From contig CAZHXA010000040.1 of NCBI GenBank assembly GCA_964536025.1, positions 1 to 15,607 on the forward strand: 15,607 nucleotides of DNA. Direction: 5' to 3'. Shown here piece by piece: positions 1 through 7,407 of the stretch (position 1 is its first letter; each line of letters starts with the position of its first letter). This DNA is from RGIG4576 sp964536025. GTDB taxonomy: Bacteria; Bacteroidota; Bacteroidia; Bacteroidales; Muribaculaceae. Position numbers and translations under genes: made by a program. A model generated the notes under the pieces. The model did not search any database, had not been told where the DNA came from, and was given only the letters and a program-made list of their open reading frames with translations.

Positions 1-32
1 TTTCTGTTTGAAGGTTGAAATGTTCTTTTCAT
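1..32 (-). CDS. rpmH: 50S ribosomal protein L34, N-terminal fragment cut by window edge
   Basis: The reverse strand from position 32 reads ATG and then codes for MKRTFQPSNRK before running off the window. This is the highly conserved N-terminus of bacterial ribosomal protein L34, a very small (about 50 residue) protein of the large ribosomal subunit. Only the first ten or so codons are visible, so the body of the gene cannot be checked. It diverges from efp, and a clear Bacteroides-type promoter lies in the gap upstream of it. The short length limits certainty, but the match to the L34 start is distinctive. Confidence 0.85.
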   Translation of the reverse strand, partial: MKRTFQPSNR

Positions 33-78
33 TACCGTATTTTATTTATCGTTTTTATTATTTTCTACTTTCGGATTG

Positions 79-110
79 CAAAATTAGGCACTTTTTCGCA
101 AATAACCAAA
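79..110 (-). promoter_or_regulatory. Bacteroides-type promoter for rpmH
   Basis: On the minus strand, a TTTG -33 box (107-110) is followed after exactly 20 bases by TAATTTTG (79-86). This matches the Bacteroides primary sigma consensus TTTG-N19-21-TAnnTTTG. The start site would fall near position 75, giving a leader of about 42 bases before the rpmH ATG. No equally good element was found for efp on the plus strand; the nearest is TTAATTTG at 167-174, with one mismatch and no spaced -33 box. The rest of the 33-226 gap is A/T-rich and holds nothing else I recognise. Confidence 0.7.
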
Positions 111-226
111 TGTAAATGATTTTTAAGCGTAACTTTTTTGTATTTTTTGGAATTTCTCAATAATTTTTAATTTGAATTGAATTACCGAACATAATAAATT
201 ATCAAAAATAAATACGACAAAGCATT

Positions 227-793
227 ATGATGAACGCTCAAGACATCAAGAACGGCACATGTATACGTTTAGACGGCCGTCTTTATTTCTGTATCGAATT
301 CTTACACGTTAAACCGGGTAAAGGTAACACTTTCATGCGTACTAAACTGAAAGACGTTGTTGACGGTCGCGTTTTGGAACGCCGCTTCAACATAGGTGAA
401 AAACTTGAAGACGTGCGTGTAGAACGTCGCGACTTCCAATTCCTTTATGCCGATGGTCAAGACCTAATATTCATGAACAACGAAACATTTGAACAAGTGC
501 CTATCGCTCATGACCTTGTAACAGGTGTTGACTACATGAAAGAAGGTGACACCGTTTCAGTGGTTTCGGACGCTTCAACCGAAACCGTGCTTTATGCCGA
601 AATGCCGGTTAAGACTACTCTTAAAATCACTTACACCGAACCGGGCTTGAAAGGCGACACCGCAACCAACACTTTGAAACCTGCTACTGTTGAAACAGGA
701 GCAACAGTTCGCGTGCCTCTTTTCATCAACGAAGGCGAACTTATCGAAGTTGACACTCGCGACGGTTCTTACGTGGGTCGTGTAAAGGCTTAA
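227..793 (+). CDS. efp: Elongation factor P
   Basis: EF-P binds ribosomes stalled at proline-rich stretches, between the P and E sites, and restores peptide-bond formation. The 188-residue product has the usual length and three-barrel layout: an N-terminal KOW-like domain (about 1-65), a central OB domain (about 70-128) and a C-terminal OB domain (about 130-188). The loop HVKPGKGNTF carries the conserved lysine (K32, or K31 from the second Met) at the tip that contacts the tRNA and is modified in many bacteria. No EpmA/EpmB-type modification enzyme is visible here. The frame opens with two consecutive ATGs (227 and 230); I cannot tell which is used, and there is no Shine-Dalgarno sequence to decide it. 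The gene is followed by its own strong terminator, so it is probably monocistronic. Confidence 0.97.
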   Translation: MMNAQDIKNGTCIRLDGRLYFCIEFLHVKPGKGNTFMRTKLKDVVDGRVLERRFNIGEKLEDVRVERRDFQFLYADGQDLIFMNNETFEQVPIAHDLVTGVDYMKEGDTVSVVSDASTETVLYAEMPVKTTLKITYTEPGLKGDTATNTLKPATVETGATVRVPLFINEGELIEVDTRDGSYVGRVKA

Positions 794-821
794 TAGTGTA
801 ATTAACAACACTCAATTCATA

Positions 822-860
822 AAAAGCGGAGCAATCTCAATGGATTGTTTCGCTTTTTTT
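822..860 (+). terminator. Intrinsic terminator after efp
   Basis: A 15-base-pair stem (822-836 with 843-857, including G-U pairs in RNA) has a 6-base loop and runs into a T-tract ending at 860. It begins about 28 bases after the efp stop codon. It separates efp from ald. The gap from here to 1067 is A/T-rich. It contains TAATTTTC (999-1006), one base off the -7 consensus, but no properly spaced -33 box, so the ald promoter is not assigned. Confidence 0.85.
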
Positions 861-1067
861 ACGTTAAAGATTTCAGCTGTTAATAACTTCGGCATTAAAC
901 GGCTCACCTTTCACCTTATATATGTGAGTTGTAAAACAGTGTTTTCAAACATTGCGAAAAATTTGTCTTTCAATAATTATTTTTTCATGGAAAATAACTA
1001 ATTTTCGCCCGATATAGATTTAGCGAAATCTACAAACTCTATTTTTAACCCTTTAAATCTTACTGTT

Positions 1068-2186
1068 ATGATAGTTGGTATTCCTAAAGAGATTAAAAAC
1101 AATGAAAGTCGCGTAGGTTTAACCCCTGCCGGAGTTAAAGAACTCGTAAAACGCGGTCACACCGTATATGTACAGCACACAGCCGGAGACAATTCAGGAT
1201 TTTCAGACCAAGAATATCTCGACTACGGTGCAAAGATTCTTCCAACAATTGCCGACGTCTATGCAATAGCCGACATGATTGTAAAAGTGAAAGAACCTAT
1301 CGAACCGGAATATGAACTAATCAAGGAAGGACAATTGCTCTTCACTTATTTCCATTTTGCTTGCGATGAAAAACTCACCCTTGCAATGAAAGAACGAAAA
1401 GCCGTGTGTCTTGCTTATGAAACAGTACAACTCGATGACGGCTCACTGCCTCTGCTCATACCCATGAGCGAAGTGGCAGGACGCATGTCAATTCAAGAAG
1501 GAGCTCGATTCCTTGAAAAACCGCAAGGAGGCAAAGGCAAACTCATGGGCGGAGTTCCCGGAGTGCGTCCGGCAAGAGTGCTTGTACTCGGAGCCGGCAC
1601 AGTAGGCACACAAGCAGCTATAATGGCAGCAGGAATGGGAGCCGAAGTTATGATAACCGATATAAATCTTAAACGACTTCGCTATCTTTCGGACGTTCTT
1701 CCCAAAAATGTCAAAACTATCTACTCCAATACTCACAACATTACAATGGAACTGGGAAACATTGACCTAATCGTAGGTTCGGTATTGATTCCGGGCGACA
1801 AAGCCCCCCACCTCATCACCAAAGACATGCTTAAAATGATGAAACCGGGTACGGTAATGGTAGACGTAGCCATCGACCAAGGCGGATGTTTTGAAACATC
1901 ACACCCTACAACCCATTCAGACCCCACTTATGTAGTAGACGGCATAGTTCACTATGCTGTGGCAAACATACCCGGAGCTGTGCCTTACACATCTACCATA
2001 GCACTAAGCAATGCCACATTGCCTTATGCACTTCTATTGGCTGACAAAGGGTGGAAAAAAGCCTGTCAAGACGACTTGGCATTGGCAAAAGGCTTGAATT
2101 TGGTTGAAGGCAAGGTAACCTATGAAGCGGTAGCCAAAGTTTTTGACCTGCCTTACACTCCTGTAGAAAACATTTTACAAATGTAA
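1068..2186 (+). CDS. ald: Alanine dehydrogenase
   Basis: This enzyme catalyses the reversible NAD-dependent oxidative deamination of L-alanine to pyruvate and ammonium, linking carbon and nitrogen metabolism in the cytoplasm. The 372-residue length is typical of the family. The expected residues fall at their canonical positions: R15 and K75 (pyruvate binding), H96 (catalytic), the Rossmann loop GAGTVG (175-180) followed by D198 for NAD ribose binding, and D270 in VDVAIDQGG. The N-terminus MIVGIPKEIKNNESRVGLTP is the standard family start, supporting the ATG at 1068. Terminators lie on both sides, so the gene is likely transcribed alone. No regulator is adjacent. Confidence 0.97.
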   Translation: MIVGIPKEIKNNESRVGLTPAGVKELVKRGHTVYVQHTAGDNSGFSDQEYLDYGAKILPTIADVYAIADMIVKVKEPIEPEYELIKEGQLLFTYFHFACDEKLTLAMKERKAVCLAYETVQLDDGSLPLLIPMSEVAGRMSIQEGARFLEKPQGGKGKLMGGVPGVRPARVLVLGAGTVGTQAAIMAAGMGAEVMITDINLKRLRYLSDVLPKNVKTIYSNTHNITMELGNIDLIVGSVLIPGDKAPHLITKDMLKMMKPGTVMVDVAIDQGGCFETSHPTTHSDPTYVVDGIVHYAVANIPGAVPYTSTIALSNATLPYALLLADKGWKKACQDDLALAKGLNLVEGKVTYEAVAKVFDLPYTPVENILQM

Positions 2187-2249
2187 AAAAACGTCAGCCC
2201 CTATTATATATATTAAATAGGTGTAATACGTAATAACTGCATCTCAACG

Positions 2250-2290
2250 CTCCAAAAGTCGTAAATCACATGACTTTTGGAGTGCTTTTG
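2250..2290 (+). terminator. Terminator after ald
   Basis: A perfect 11-base-pair stem (2250-2260 with 2272-2282) encloses an 11-base loop and is followed by TGCTTTTG. The T-tract is short and interrupted, so termination may be partial. A weaker CCTATT/AATAGG dyad lies just upstream, around 2200-2221. Confidence 0.65.
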
Positions 2291-2301
2291 TAAAATCAAG
2301 C

Positions 2302-2332
2302 TATGAACAACAAATATTTTTTAGTAAGTTTG
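2302..2332 (+). promoter_or_regulatory. Promoter for tcdA, predicted leaderless
   Basis: TAAGTTTG (2325-2332) fully matches the Bacteroides -7 consensus. TATG (2302-2305) stands 19 bases upstream as a one-mismatch -33 box. Counting as in the consensus, transcription would start at about 2336, one base before the tcdA ATG at 2337. An in-frame TAA at 2325-2327, inside the -7 box, rules out an upstream start codon. Confidence 0.55.
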
Positions 2333-2336
2333 TAAA

Positions 2337-3080
2337 ATGGAAAATATATTTCAACGAGGAGAAAGATTGCTTGGGCAGGATGTGATGCAAGCCATAAGCA
2401 AAAAACGTGTAATCGTGTTCGGAGTAGGAGGAGTGGGCAGTTGGTGTGCCGAAGGACTTGTGCGTTCGGGCATAAAACACCTTACCATCGTGGATAGCGA
2501 TTGCGTAAGCGTAACCAATATAAATCGCCAACTCATGGCAACAACCAAAACAGTGGGATTGCCCAAAGTTCAAGTTTTACGCAATCGATTGCTTGAAATA
2601 AATCCACAAGCCGAAGTTACAGCCATACAAGAAATATATGATGAGAACACCCGCGAGTCGTTCCATATAGAAGAATATGATTATGTGATTGATGCCATAG
2701 ACAGCCTGAAAGACAAAGCATTGCTCATTCTTGAAACCACCGCCAAAGGCGTGAAATTATATTCATCTATGGGAGCAGCCCTTAAACTCAACCCGTCAAG
2801 CGTAAAAACAGCCGAATTTTGGGATGTAAAGGGATGTCCGCTCGGAGCCGCACTGCGTCGTAGGTTCAAAAAAGCAAAAACTTTTCCAAAACATAAATTT
2901 AAATGCGTTTATAGCGAAGAACTGCTCGAAAATAGAGGCAAAGACTGCAATTCGGGAGGAATGTGGGACCTAAAGAAAGCTCAAATCAACGGTTCCCTTG
3001 TTCACATTACGGCTATCTTCGGATTCACACTGTCAGGATTGGTGATACAAGATATTTATTCCAACAACAAAAATATATAA
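2337..3080 (+). CDS. tcdA: tRNA threonylcarbamoyladenosine dehydratase (TcdA/CsdL)
   Basis: TcdA uses ATP to cyclise the t6A base at position 37 of ANN-decoding tRNAs to ct6A. It belongs to the E1/MoeB/ThiF adenylating superfamily. The 247-residue protein has the family start FQRGERLLG. It also has the nucleotide-binding loop GVGGVGS (29-35), the acidic pair VDSD (52-55) and the NINRQ motif (61-65) shared by TcdA enzymes. Its length is normal for the family. The E1 fold alone could also suggest MoeB or ThiF, but the N-terminus, NINRQ and the C-terminal GKDCNSGG segment fit TcdA better. A flavoprotein gene follows after 29 bases and is probably co-transcribed. Confidence 0.93.
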   Translation: MENIFQRGERLLGQDVMQAISKKRVIVFGVGGVGSWCAEGLVRSGIKHLTIVDSDCVSVTNINRQLMATTKTVGLPKVQVLRNRLLEINPQAEVTAIQEIYDENTRESFHIEEYDYVIDAIDSLKDKALLILETTAKGVKLYSSMGAALKLNPSSVKTAEFWDVKGCPLGAALRRRFKKAKTFPKHKFKCVYSEELLENRGKDCNSGGMWDLKKAQINGSLVHITAIFGFTLSGLVIQDIYSNNKNI

Positions 3081-3109
3081 TAAATCAAATCATAAAATAT
3101 TAAAGTATT

Positions 3110-3730
3110 ATGAAAGTTATGCTCGTTAATGGCAGTCCGCACCACGATGGTTGCACCTATACTGCACTTCAAGAAGCCGCTAAAGCATTAAATGCCGATG
3201 GCATTGAAACCAAGAATTTTTGGATAGGCGTGCGTCCCATTTCAGGCTGTTTGTCTTGCGGAGGTTGTCGCTCTACCGCCCGCTGTGCCATTGAAGACAT
3301 CGTAAACGTGTTTATCGATGAAGCAAAAGACTGCGATGCCTTTATATTTGGAGCACCGGTACACTTTGCCAGTGCCAACGGCTCTATGATTTCTTTTATG
3401 GACAGAGCTTTTTATTCCGGCAAAAATGTGCTTGAATTCAAGCCCGCCGCAGCAGTGGTGAGCTGTAGACGAGGCGGAGCATCAGCCACATTTGACGAAT
3501 TAAACAAATATTTCACCATTCGCAATATGCCTGTAGTTTCATCACAATATTGGAATCAAGTACATGGTAATACACCCGAAGAAGTGTTGCAAGATATCGA
3601 AGGCATGCAAACAATGCGTACGTTGGGACACAACATGGCTTGGCTATTAAAATGTATAGAGACAGGACGTGCTGCAGGAATAGTTCATCCCGAACCGGAA
3701 CAACAAATAAAGACAAATTTCATACGCTGA
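3110..3730 (+). CDS. Flavodoxin-fold iron-sulfur flavoprotein / NADPH-dependent FMN reductase family
   Basis: The N-terminus MKVMLVNGSPHHDGCTYTAL is the flavodoxin-like FMN phosphate-binding loop (GSPHxDGxT, residues 8-16). The 206-residue length fits the NADPH-dependent FMN reductase family. Four cysteines at 47, 50, 53 and 59 form a compact CX2CX2CX5C motif. This matches the cluster-binding motif known from iron-sulfur flavoproteins (Isf), so FMN plus a 4Fe-4S cluster is plausible. The conserved GAPVHFASANG stretch (about 80-90) is typical of the FMN isoalloxazine loop in this family. The physiological substrate cannot be inferred; electron transfer or quinone/oxygen detoxification are known roles of relatives. 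It sits 29 bases after tcdA and ends at a strong terminator. Confidence 0.85.
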   Translation: MKVMLVNGSPHHDGCTYTALQEAAKALNADGIETKNFWIGVRPISGCLSCGGCRSTARCAIEDIVNVFIDEAKDCDAFIFGAPVHFASANGSMISFMDRAFYSGKNVLEFKPAAAVVSCRRGGASATFDELNKYFTIRNMPVVSSQYWNQVHGNTPEEVLQDIEGMQTMRTLGHNMAWLLKCIETGRAAGIVHPEPEQQIKTNFIR

Positions 3731-3762
3731 AAAAAACATATTTTTTTCAATGATAAAACATA

Positions 3763-3799
3763 AGAGCCTGTATTCATCACGAACACAGGCTCTCTTTTT
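3763..3799 (+). terminator. Terminator between the flavoprotein gene and the convergent adhesin gene
   Basis: The stem 3763-3775 with 3781-3793 (13 positions, one mismatch) has a 5-base loop and is followed by CTTTTT. It lies between convergent genes and could also slow transcription from the minus strand, although the T-tract on that side is poor. Confidence 0.85.
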
Positions 3800-3869
3800 A
3801 TATTATGAATATAGTTCTAACAAACAATTTCTTCTCAGAAAATTGTTATCAGTTCCGTTAATACAGAAA

Positions 3870-6293
3870 TCAGTCGTTAATAGTACCACCTTCATTTCTA
3901 CCTACATAAGCTTTTGCATTATAGGTATAAGCATTAGTGTTTTCAAGTTTAACCGAAGAAGCTACAGTACAATTTGTAATTGTAGTAACACCACTGTTTA
4001 CTGTACCAACCAAATAACCGGCTTTAGCCTTACCGCCTTCACGGTCTTCAGCACACTTGATGGTAGTAGCACCTGTAACCTTACAACCCTTGATATTCAA
4101 AATTTGAGCACGGTCATGACCTATCAAACCACCGCAAGAAGAATCGTCGGTAGATACTTTAGTGTTATTTACAGTACTGTTAAGGATTTCGATCTTTGCA
4201 TCATTTCCACCATTACCATTACTTGTATAACCAATAAAACCACCGGCATATTTATATCCATAAATTTGAGAATTGTTAATGTTACAATTCTCAATAGTAA
4301 GAGACACTCCACCATTAGCTTGAATTTCGGCAACCAAAGCACCGGCAAAACCACTAAGTTGAGTGCTACTCATATTCATGTTTACATTTTCAAAGTTCAA
4401 ATTGCAAACTTTATAAGTTCCTACACCTAAATTTGAATATAAAGGAGTTGATAAATTCTTCAAAGAATGACCTGCTCCATCAAGAACAAAGTTAGTATAA
4501 GTTCCATTCATAGAAGTCCAACCAGTCATGTCAATATCGTTAGCAAGAACAATTGTTCCACCATCAGCATAAGAACCGCCTACACGTACAGGAAGAGCTG
4601 CTTTAAGCTCAGCCATTGTAGAAACAATTGTAACGTTAGCATCAACCAAAATCTTATTTACTGTTACATTATCTACAGTTGCACCTGTATTATCTTTTGT
4701 ACCAACTACAGTTGCAATAGAGTTCTCGCCACGACGTTGTGCATAGTATCCATCAATAATTGTGTTTGCAACAGTTGAACCTGTTACAGTAACATTACCA
4801 ACAGGACGACCTACAAGACCTGCAACGAAACCTGATTCATTTTCAACTGCATGGTTGTGAATGTAACTGTTCTTAACAGTACAATTTTCAACATTAACAT
4901 TACTATTAGCACCAACGAAACCTACTAAGCCACCTACTGATTGCATACCACAAACATCTGCATTATCAACAACCACACCACTTAGAAGAATTGTTGCTCC
5001 ATTTTGAACATCTGAGATGATAGTACCTGCATAAGCATAGTCAGTACCATTAACATCAACTTTTACATTCTTAATGGTAACGTCTTTAACTGTAAACTGA
5101 TTACCTGCTAATGTTTCAGTAGAGAACAAACCATTGCTATAGTCTACAGCTTGGTTTGGAGCAGGGTTAAGTACAAAATTACTGATTGAGTGACCGTTAC
5201 CATTAAATGTAATTTGTTCTACACGCATTTGTTGAATTGCATTACCGCCAAGGTCTATATCTTTCAATATTGATACGTTCTTTGAAAGTCCATTTCCTTG
5301 ATTCTTTGACAACCAAACAAATTGAGCTGCAGTTTCAATTTGGTACTCGTTATTTACAACAGCCGGTGCAGTAACTGTAGTACCATCCCAAATGCTAACT
5401 TTATAAGCAGGATCGTCAAATCCAGGAGTGATAACCACATTAAAGTCTTCTCCGCTTGTCAACAAATTACCGTAAATATTGGTACGATAGTTGCGTTGCA
5501 ATGGAACGTTGTTGAATGTACGTTCTGGCACTTGTGCGTTATCATAGAAAATAGTTACAGTATTATCAGCTTTCTTGTCGACAGGCATAAGCAAATAATT
5601 CATTGTCAAATAATCGTTTCCTGATACAGGGAATGCTTCGCCCGCTGGAAGTTGAGCCAAATCAAATATAACTTCAGTTTCGCTCAAATCGCTAACTGTT
5701 CCATCAAAATTCAATGTTTTGTAAGCTTTAACTTTGATACCAGCTTCAGCTACAGGAAGACCAGCTTGTGCAGCTGCAGCCAAATCGGCTGTTCCTATGT
5801 TCAATTGTGCAAACGGACGCTTCAAGGGTACTGTCTTTGAAGAAGCACCGCTTACTGTGATTTCTTCTACTGCATAGAAAGCATCAAGAGCTTCTATACT
5901 TGACTCAACATCATTATAATCTACTGTTACTTTACGAGCATTTTTATCAAAAGTATAACGAGAGCCTGCAGCATCAGCCCAAAATACTACTTGATAAGTG
6001 TTTCCGTTTACCAAACGCATTGACACCGGTTTAGTCATGTTGATTGATTCGTCAGCCGAAGAAATCTGTGTAAGAGTCCATGCATTTCCTTCTTTCAAAT
6101 AAACTGCGTAGCTTAAAGTATTGGCTGTTGTTCCATCACCAAAACTACGAGATTGCAAACCTGCAGGAAGTTGAGCCGTAAATGTTACATTTGACTCAGT
6201 TCCGTTCAAGCCACTGTTCAAATCTTCATTTGAACATGATGTTGCAAGCACCATAGATGCGATTGCAAACGCTGATAAAAATTTCTTTCCCAT
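3870..6293 (-). CDS. Surface lipoprotein adhesin: fimbrillin-like (DUF6562-type) domain plus duplicated beta-helix/GLUG-like region
   Basis: The 807-residue product starts with a lipoprotein signal peptide ending ATSC, with the lipid-bearing cysteine at C20. It is followed by SNEDL, an acidic stretch like the Bacteroidota surface-export signal. Residues about 35-290 resemble DUF6562/fimbrillin-like domains, with LKRPFAQLNI (157-166) and VPLQRNYRTNIYGNLLT (263-279) as markers shared with the upstream lipoprotein. From about 315 to the end the protein is Asn/Thr/Val-rich and repetitive, as in right-handed beta-helices. It has GLUG-like turns (GGLVG 454, AGLVG 491, GGFIG 684, GGLIG 721). Two blocks open with matching signatures (about 317-373 and 555-613), which suggests internal duplication. 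It is the last gene of the cluster, 49 bases after its neighbour. A cell-surface adhesin role is inferred from this architecture; the ligand is unknown. Confidence 0.82.
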   Translation of the reverse strand: MGKKFLSAFAIASMVLATSCSNEDLNSGLNGTESNVTFTAQLPAGLQSRSFGDGTTANTLSYAVYLKEGNAWTLTQISSADESINMTKPVSMRLVNGNTYQVVFWADAAGSRYTFDKNARKVTVDYNDVESSIEALDAFYAVEEITVSGASSKTVPLKRPFAQLNIGTADLAAAAQAGLPVAEAGIKVKAYKTLNFDGTVSDLSETEVIFDLAQLPAGEAFPVSGNDYLTMNYLLMPVDKKADNTVTIFYDNAQVPERTFNNVPLQRNYRTNIYGNLLTSGEDFNVVITPGFDDPAYKVSIWDGTTVTAPAVVNNEYQIETAAQFVWLSKNQGNGLSKNVSILKDIDLGGNAIQQMRVEQITFNGNGHSISNFVLNPAPNQAVDYSNGLFSTETLAGNQFTVKDVTIKNVKVDVNGTDYAYAGTIISDVQNGATILLSGVVVDNADVCGMQSVGGLVGFVGANSNVNVENCTVKNSYIHNHAVENESGFVAGLVGRPVGNVTVTGSTVANTIIDGYYAQRRGENSIATVVGTKDNTGATVDNVTVNKILVDANVTIVSTMAELKAALPVRVGGSYADGGTIVLANDIDMTGWTSMNGTYTNFVLDGAGHSLKNLSTPLYSNLGVGTYKVCNLNFENVNMNMSSTQLSGFAGALVAEIQANGGVSLTIENCNINNSQIYGYKYAGGFIGYTSNGNGGNDAKIEILNSTVNNTKVSTDDSSCGGLIGHDRAQILNIKGCKVTGATTIKCAEDREGGKAKAGYLVGTVNSGVTTITNCTVASSVKLENTNAYTYNAKAYVGRNEGGTIND

Positions 6294-6342
6294 AAGTGTG
6301 AGATTTTAAAAATTAATTAACAAATTCTTGTTTTTTTGTAAA

Positions 6343-7407
6343 CTATTTAAATTCTATATTATATTCTCCGTCAAAATCGGGGACTATACCTACGCCTCCC
6401 ATAGCGATAGATGTTAAGAAACTACCTTTTACAACTGTCAGACGACTGCGTTTTAACGGAACATCGATAGACGGTGATGAAGCGACAAGTTCGCCATCTT
6501 TATGATAAACTTCAAGCATTACCGACACACCTGATTCGGTTCCATTAACAAACACATAGTCATAGCCAAGTTCCACATTATTATTGCCTATAGGATTGAC
6601 AGAACCTGAAAAAGAAACTCCGGTCCAAGAATCGGCAGGCTTATCGGTGAACATATTATAAGAACAAGGCATAAAACCGGTATAACGAAAAGTGACTATA
6701 AAATCACTTAGGTCGATGGTGCGAGACTCTTCATCTCCCACTCCTTCCATAACTGTTATGCTTTTCCCTTTTTTCTTGGCTTCGGCTCGCAATGCATTTT
6801 CCAAAAATTGCTCATAGTCGGTGCTGATAAATTTGAACTTGGCAAGGGGGCGTTTCATAGTGACTGTCGCCTCATTGCTTACATTCATCATTTCATTTTT
6901 CTTTATCTTTACGGCAACTTGTTCTTCTCCTCTAAAAGCATCGCGATAGTCGCAACTACCTATATGATGACTGCGATCTTTCAATATAATCTCGGTAAAG
7001 TTGTCGGCATTATAGTATTTATCGGCTCTACTGCCGAAATTTACATAATCGGTCCACACAAAGAATTTATAATCACCTTCACTTAGTGTCAACTCACGAG
7101 TACAATTCAAATTTTCGGCATCGTTACATGTAAAAACTATTGTTGTGTCGGCAGTGCGGTCGTAACCTCCGTCGGTAAACATACGGTGTACACTCACAAT
7201 ATGACGTACATCGTAATCAGCCACATTATTTGAACCTCGAGATTTGGAATGTACCATTTCTTTATGCAAAGGCAAATCGGTATCAAAATCCAAATGCAAG
7301 GTAAAATTGGTTTCTTCCGGCAATTTAGGGAACTCATGAACACAACTTGTGAATACCGTCAAGCCAAGCATGACACTGCTTATTCGTTTTATTGCTGTTA
7401 GTTTCAT
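6343..7407 (-). CDS. DUF6562-type fimbrillin-like lipoprotein
   Basis: This 354-residue lipoprotein has a signal peptide ending FTSC, with the acylated cysteine at C22, followed by VHEFPKLPEE. The body contains DYDVRHIVSVHR (64-75), a GDYKFFVWTDYV segment (111-122) and an NADNFTEIIL stretch. It then has MKRPLAKF (184-191) and a VPLKRSRLTVVKGSFLT segment (316-332), and ends in GGVGIVPDFDGEYNI. These fit the DUF6562/fimbrillin-like group found in Bacteroidales adhesin loci. The MKRPLAKF and VPLKR markers recur in the downstream adhesin, so the two share an ancestral domain. Its start overlaps the stop of the DUF3575 gene (ATGA), and it carries a strong Shine-Dalgarno sequence. It may anchor or assemble the structure, as FimB/Mfa2 do in Porphyromonas, but that is inference. 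Confidence 0.8.
   Translation of the reverse strand: MKLTAIKRISSVMLGLTVFTSCVHEFPKLPEETNFTLHLDFDTDLPLHKEMVHSKSRGSNNVADYDVRHIVSVHRMFTDGGYDRTADTTIVFTCNDAENLNCTRELTLSEGDYKFFVWTDYVNFGSRADKYYNADNFTEIILKDRSHHIGSCDYRDAFRGEEQVAVKIKKNEMMNVSNEATVTMKRPLAKFKFISTDYEQFLENALRAEAKKKGKSITVMEGVGDEESRTIDLSDFIVTFRYTGFMPCSYNMFTDKPADSWTGVSFSGSVNPIGNNNVELGYDYVFVNGTESGVSVMLEVYHKDGELVASSPSIDVPLKRSRLTVVKGSFLTSIAMGGVGIVPDFDGEYNIEFK

Noticed and set aside
861..1067. A small RNA, riboswitch or tRNA in the efp-ald gap
   Set aside because: No cloverleaf, conserved aptamer pattern or strong hairpin beyond the efp terminator was seen; the gap is plain A/T-rich sequence.
3750..4430. A 226-codon open frame on the plus strand opposite the adhesin gene
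   Set aside because: It is antisense to the Asn/Thr-rich repeats of a well-supported lipoprotein gene. Its Ser/Thr/Cys/Ile-rich translation has no recognisable domain and the frame has no supporting promoter.
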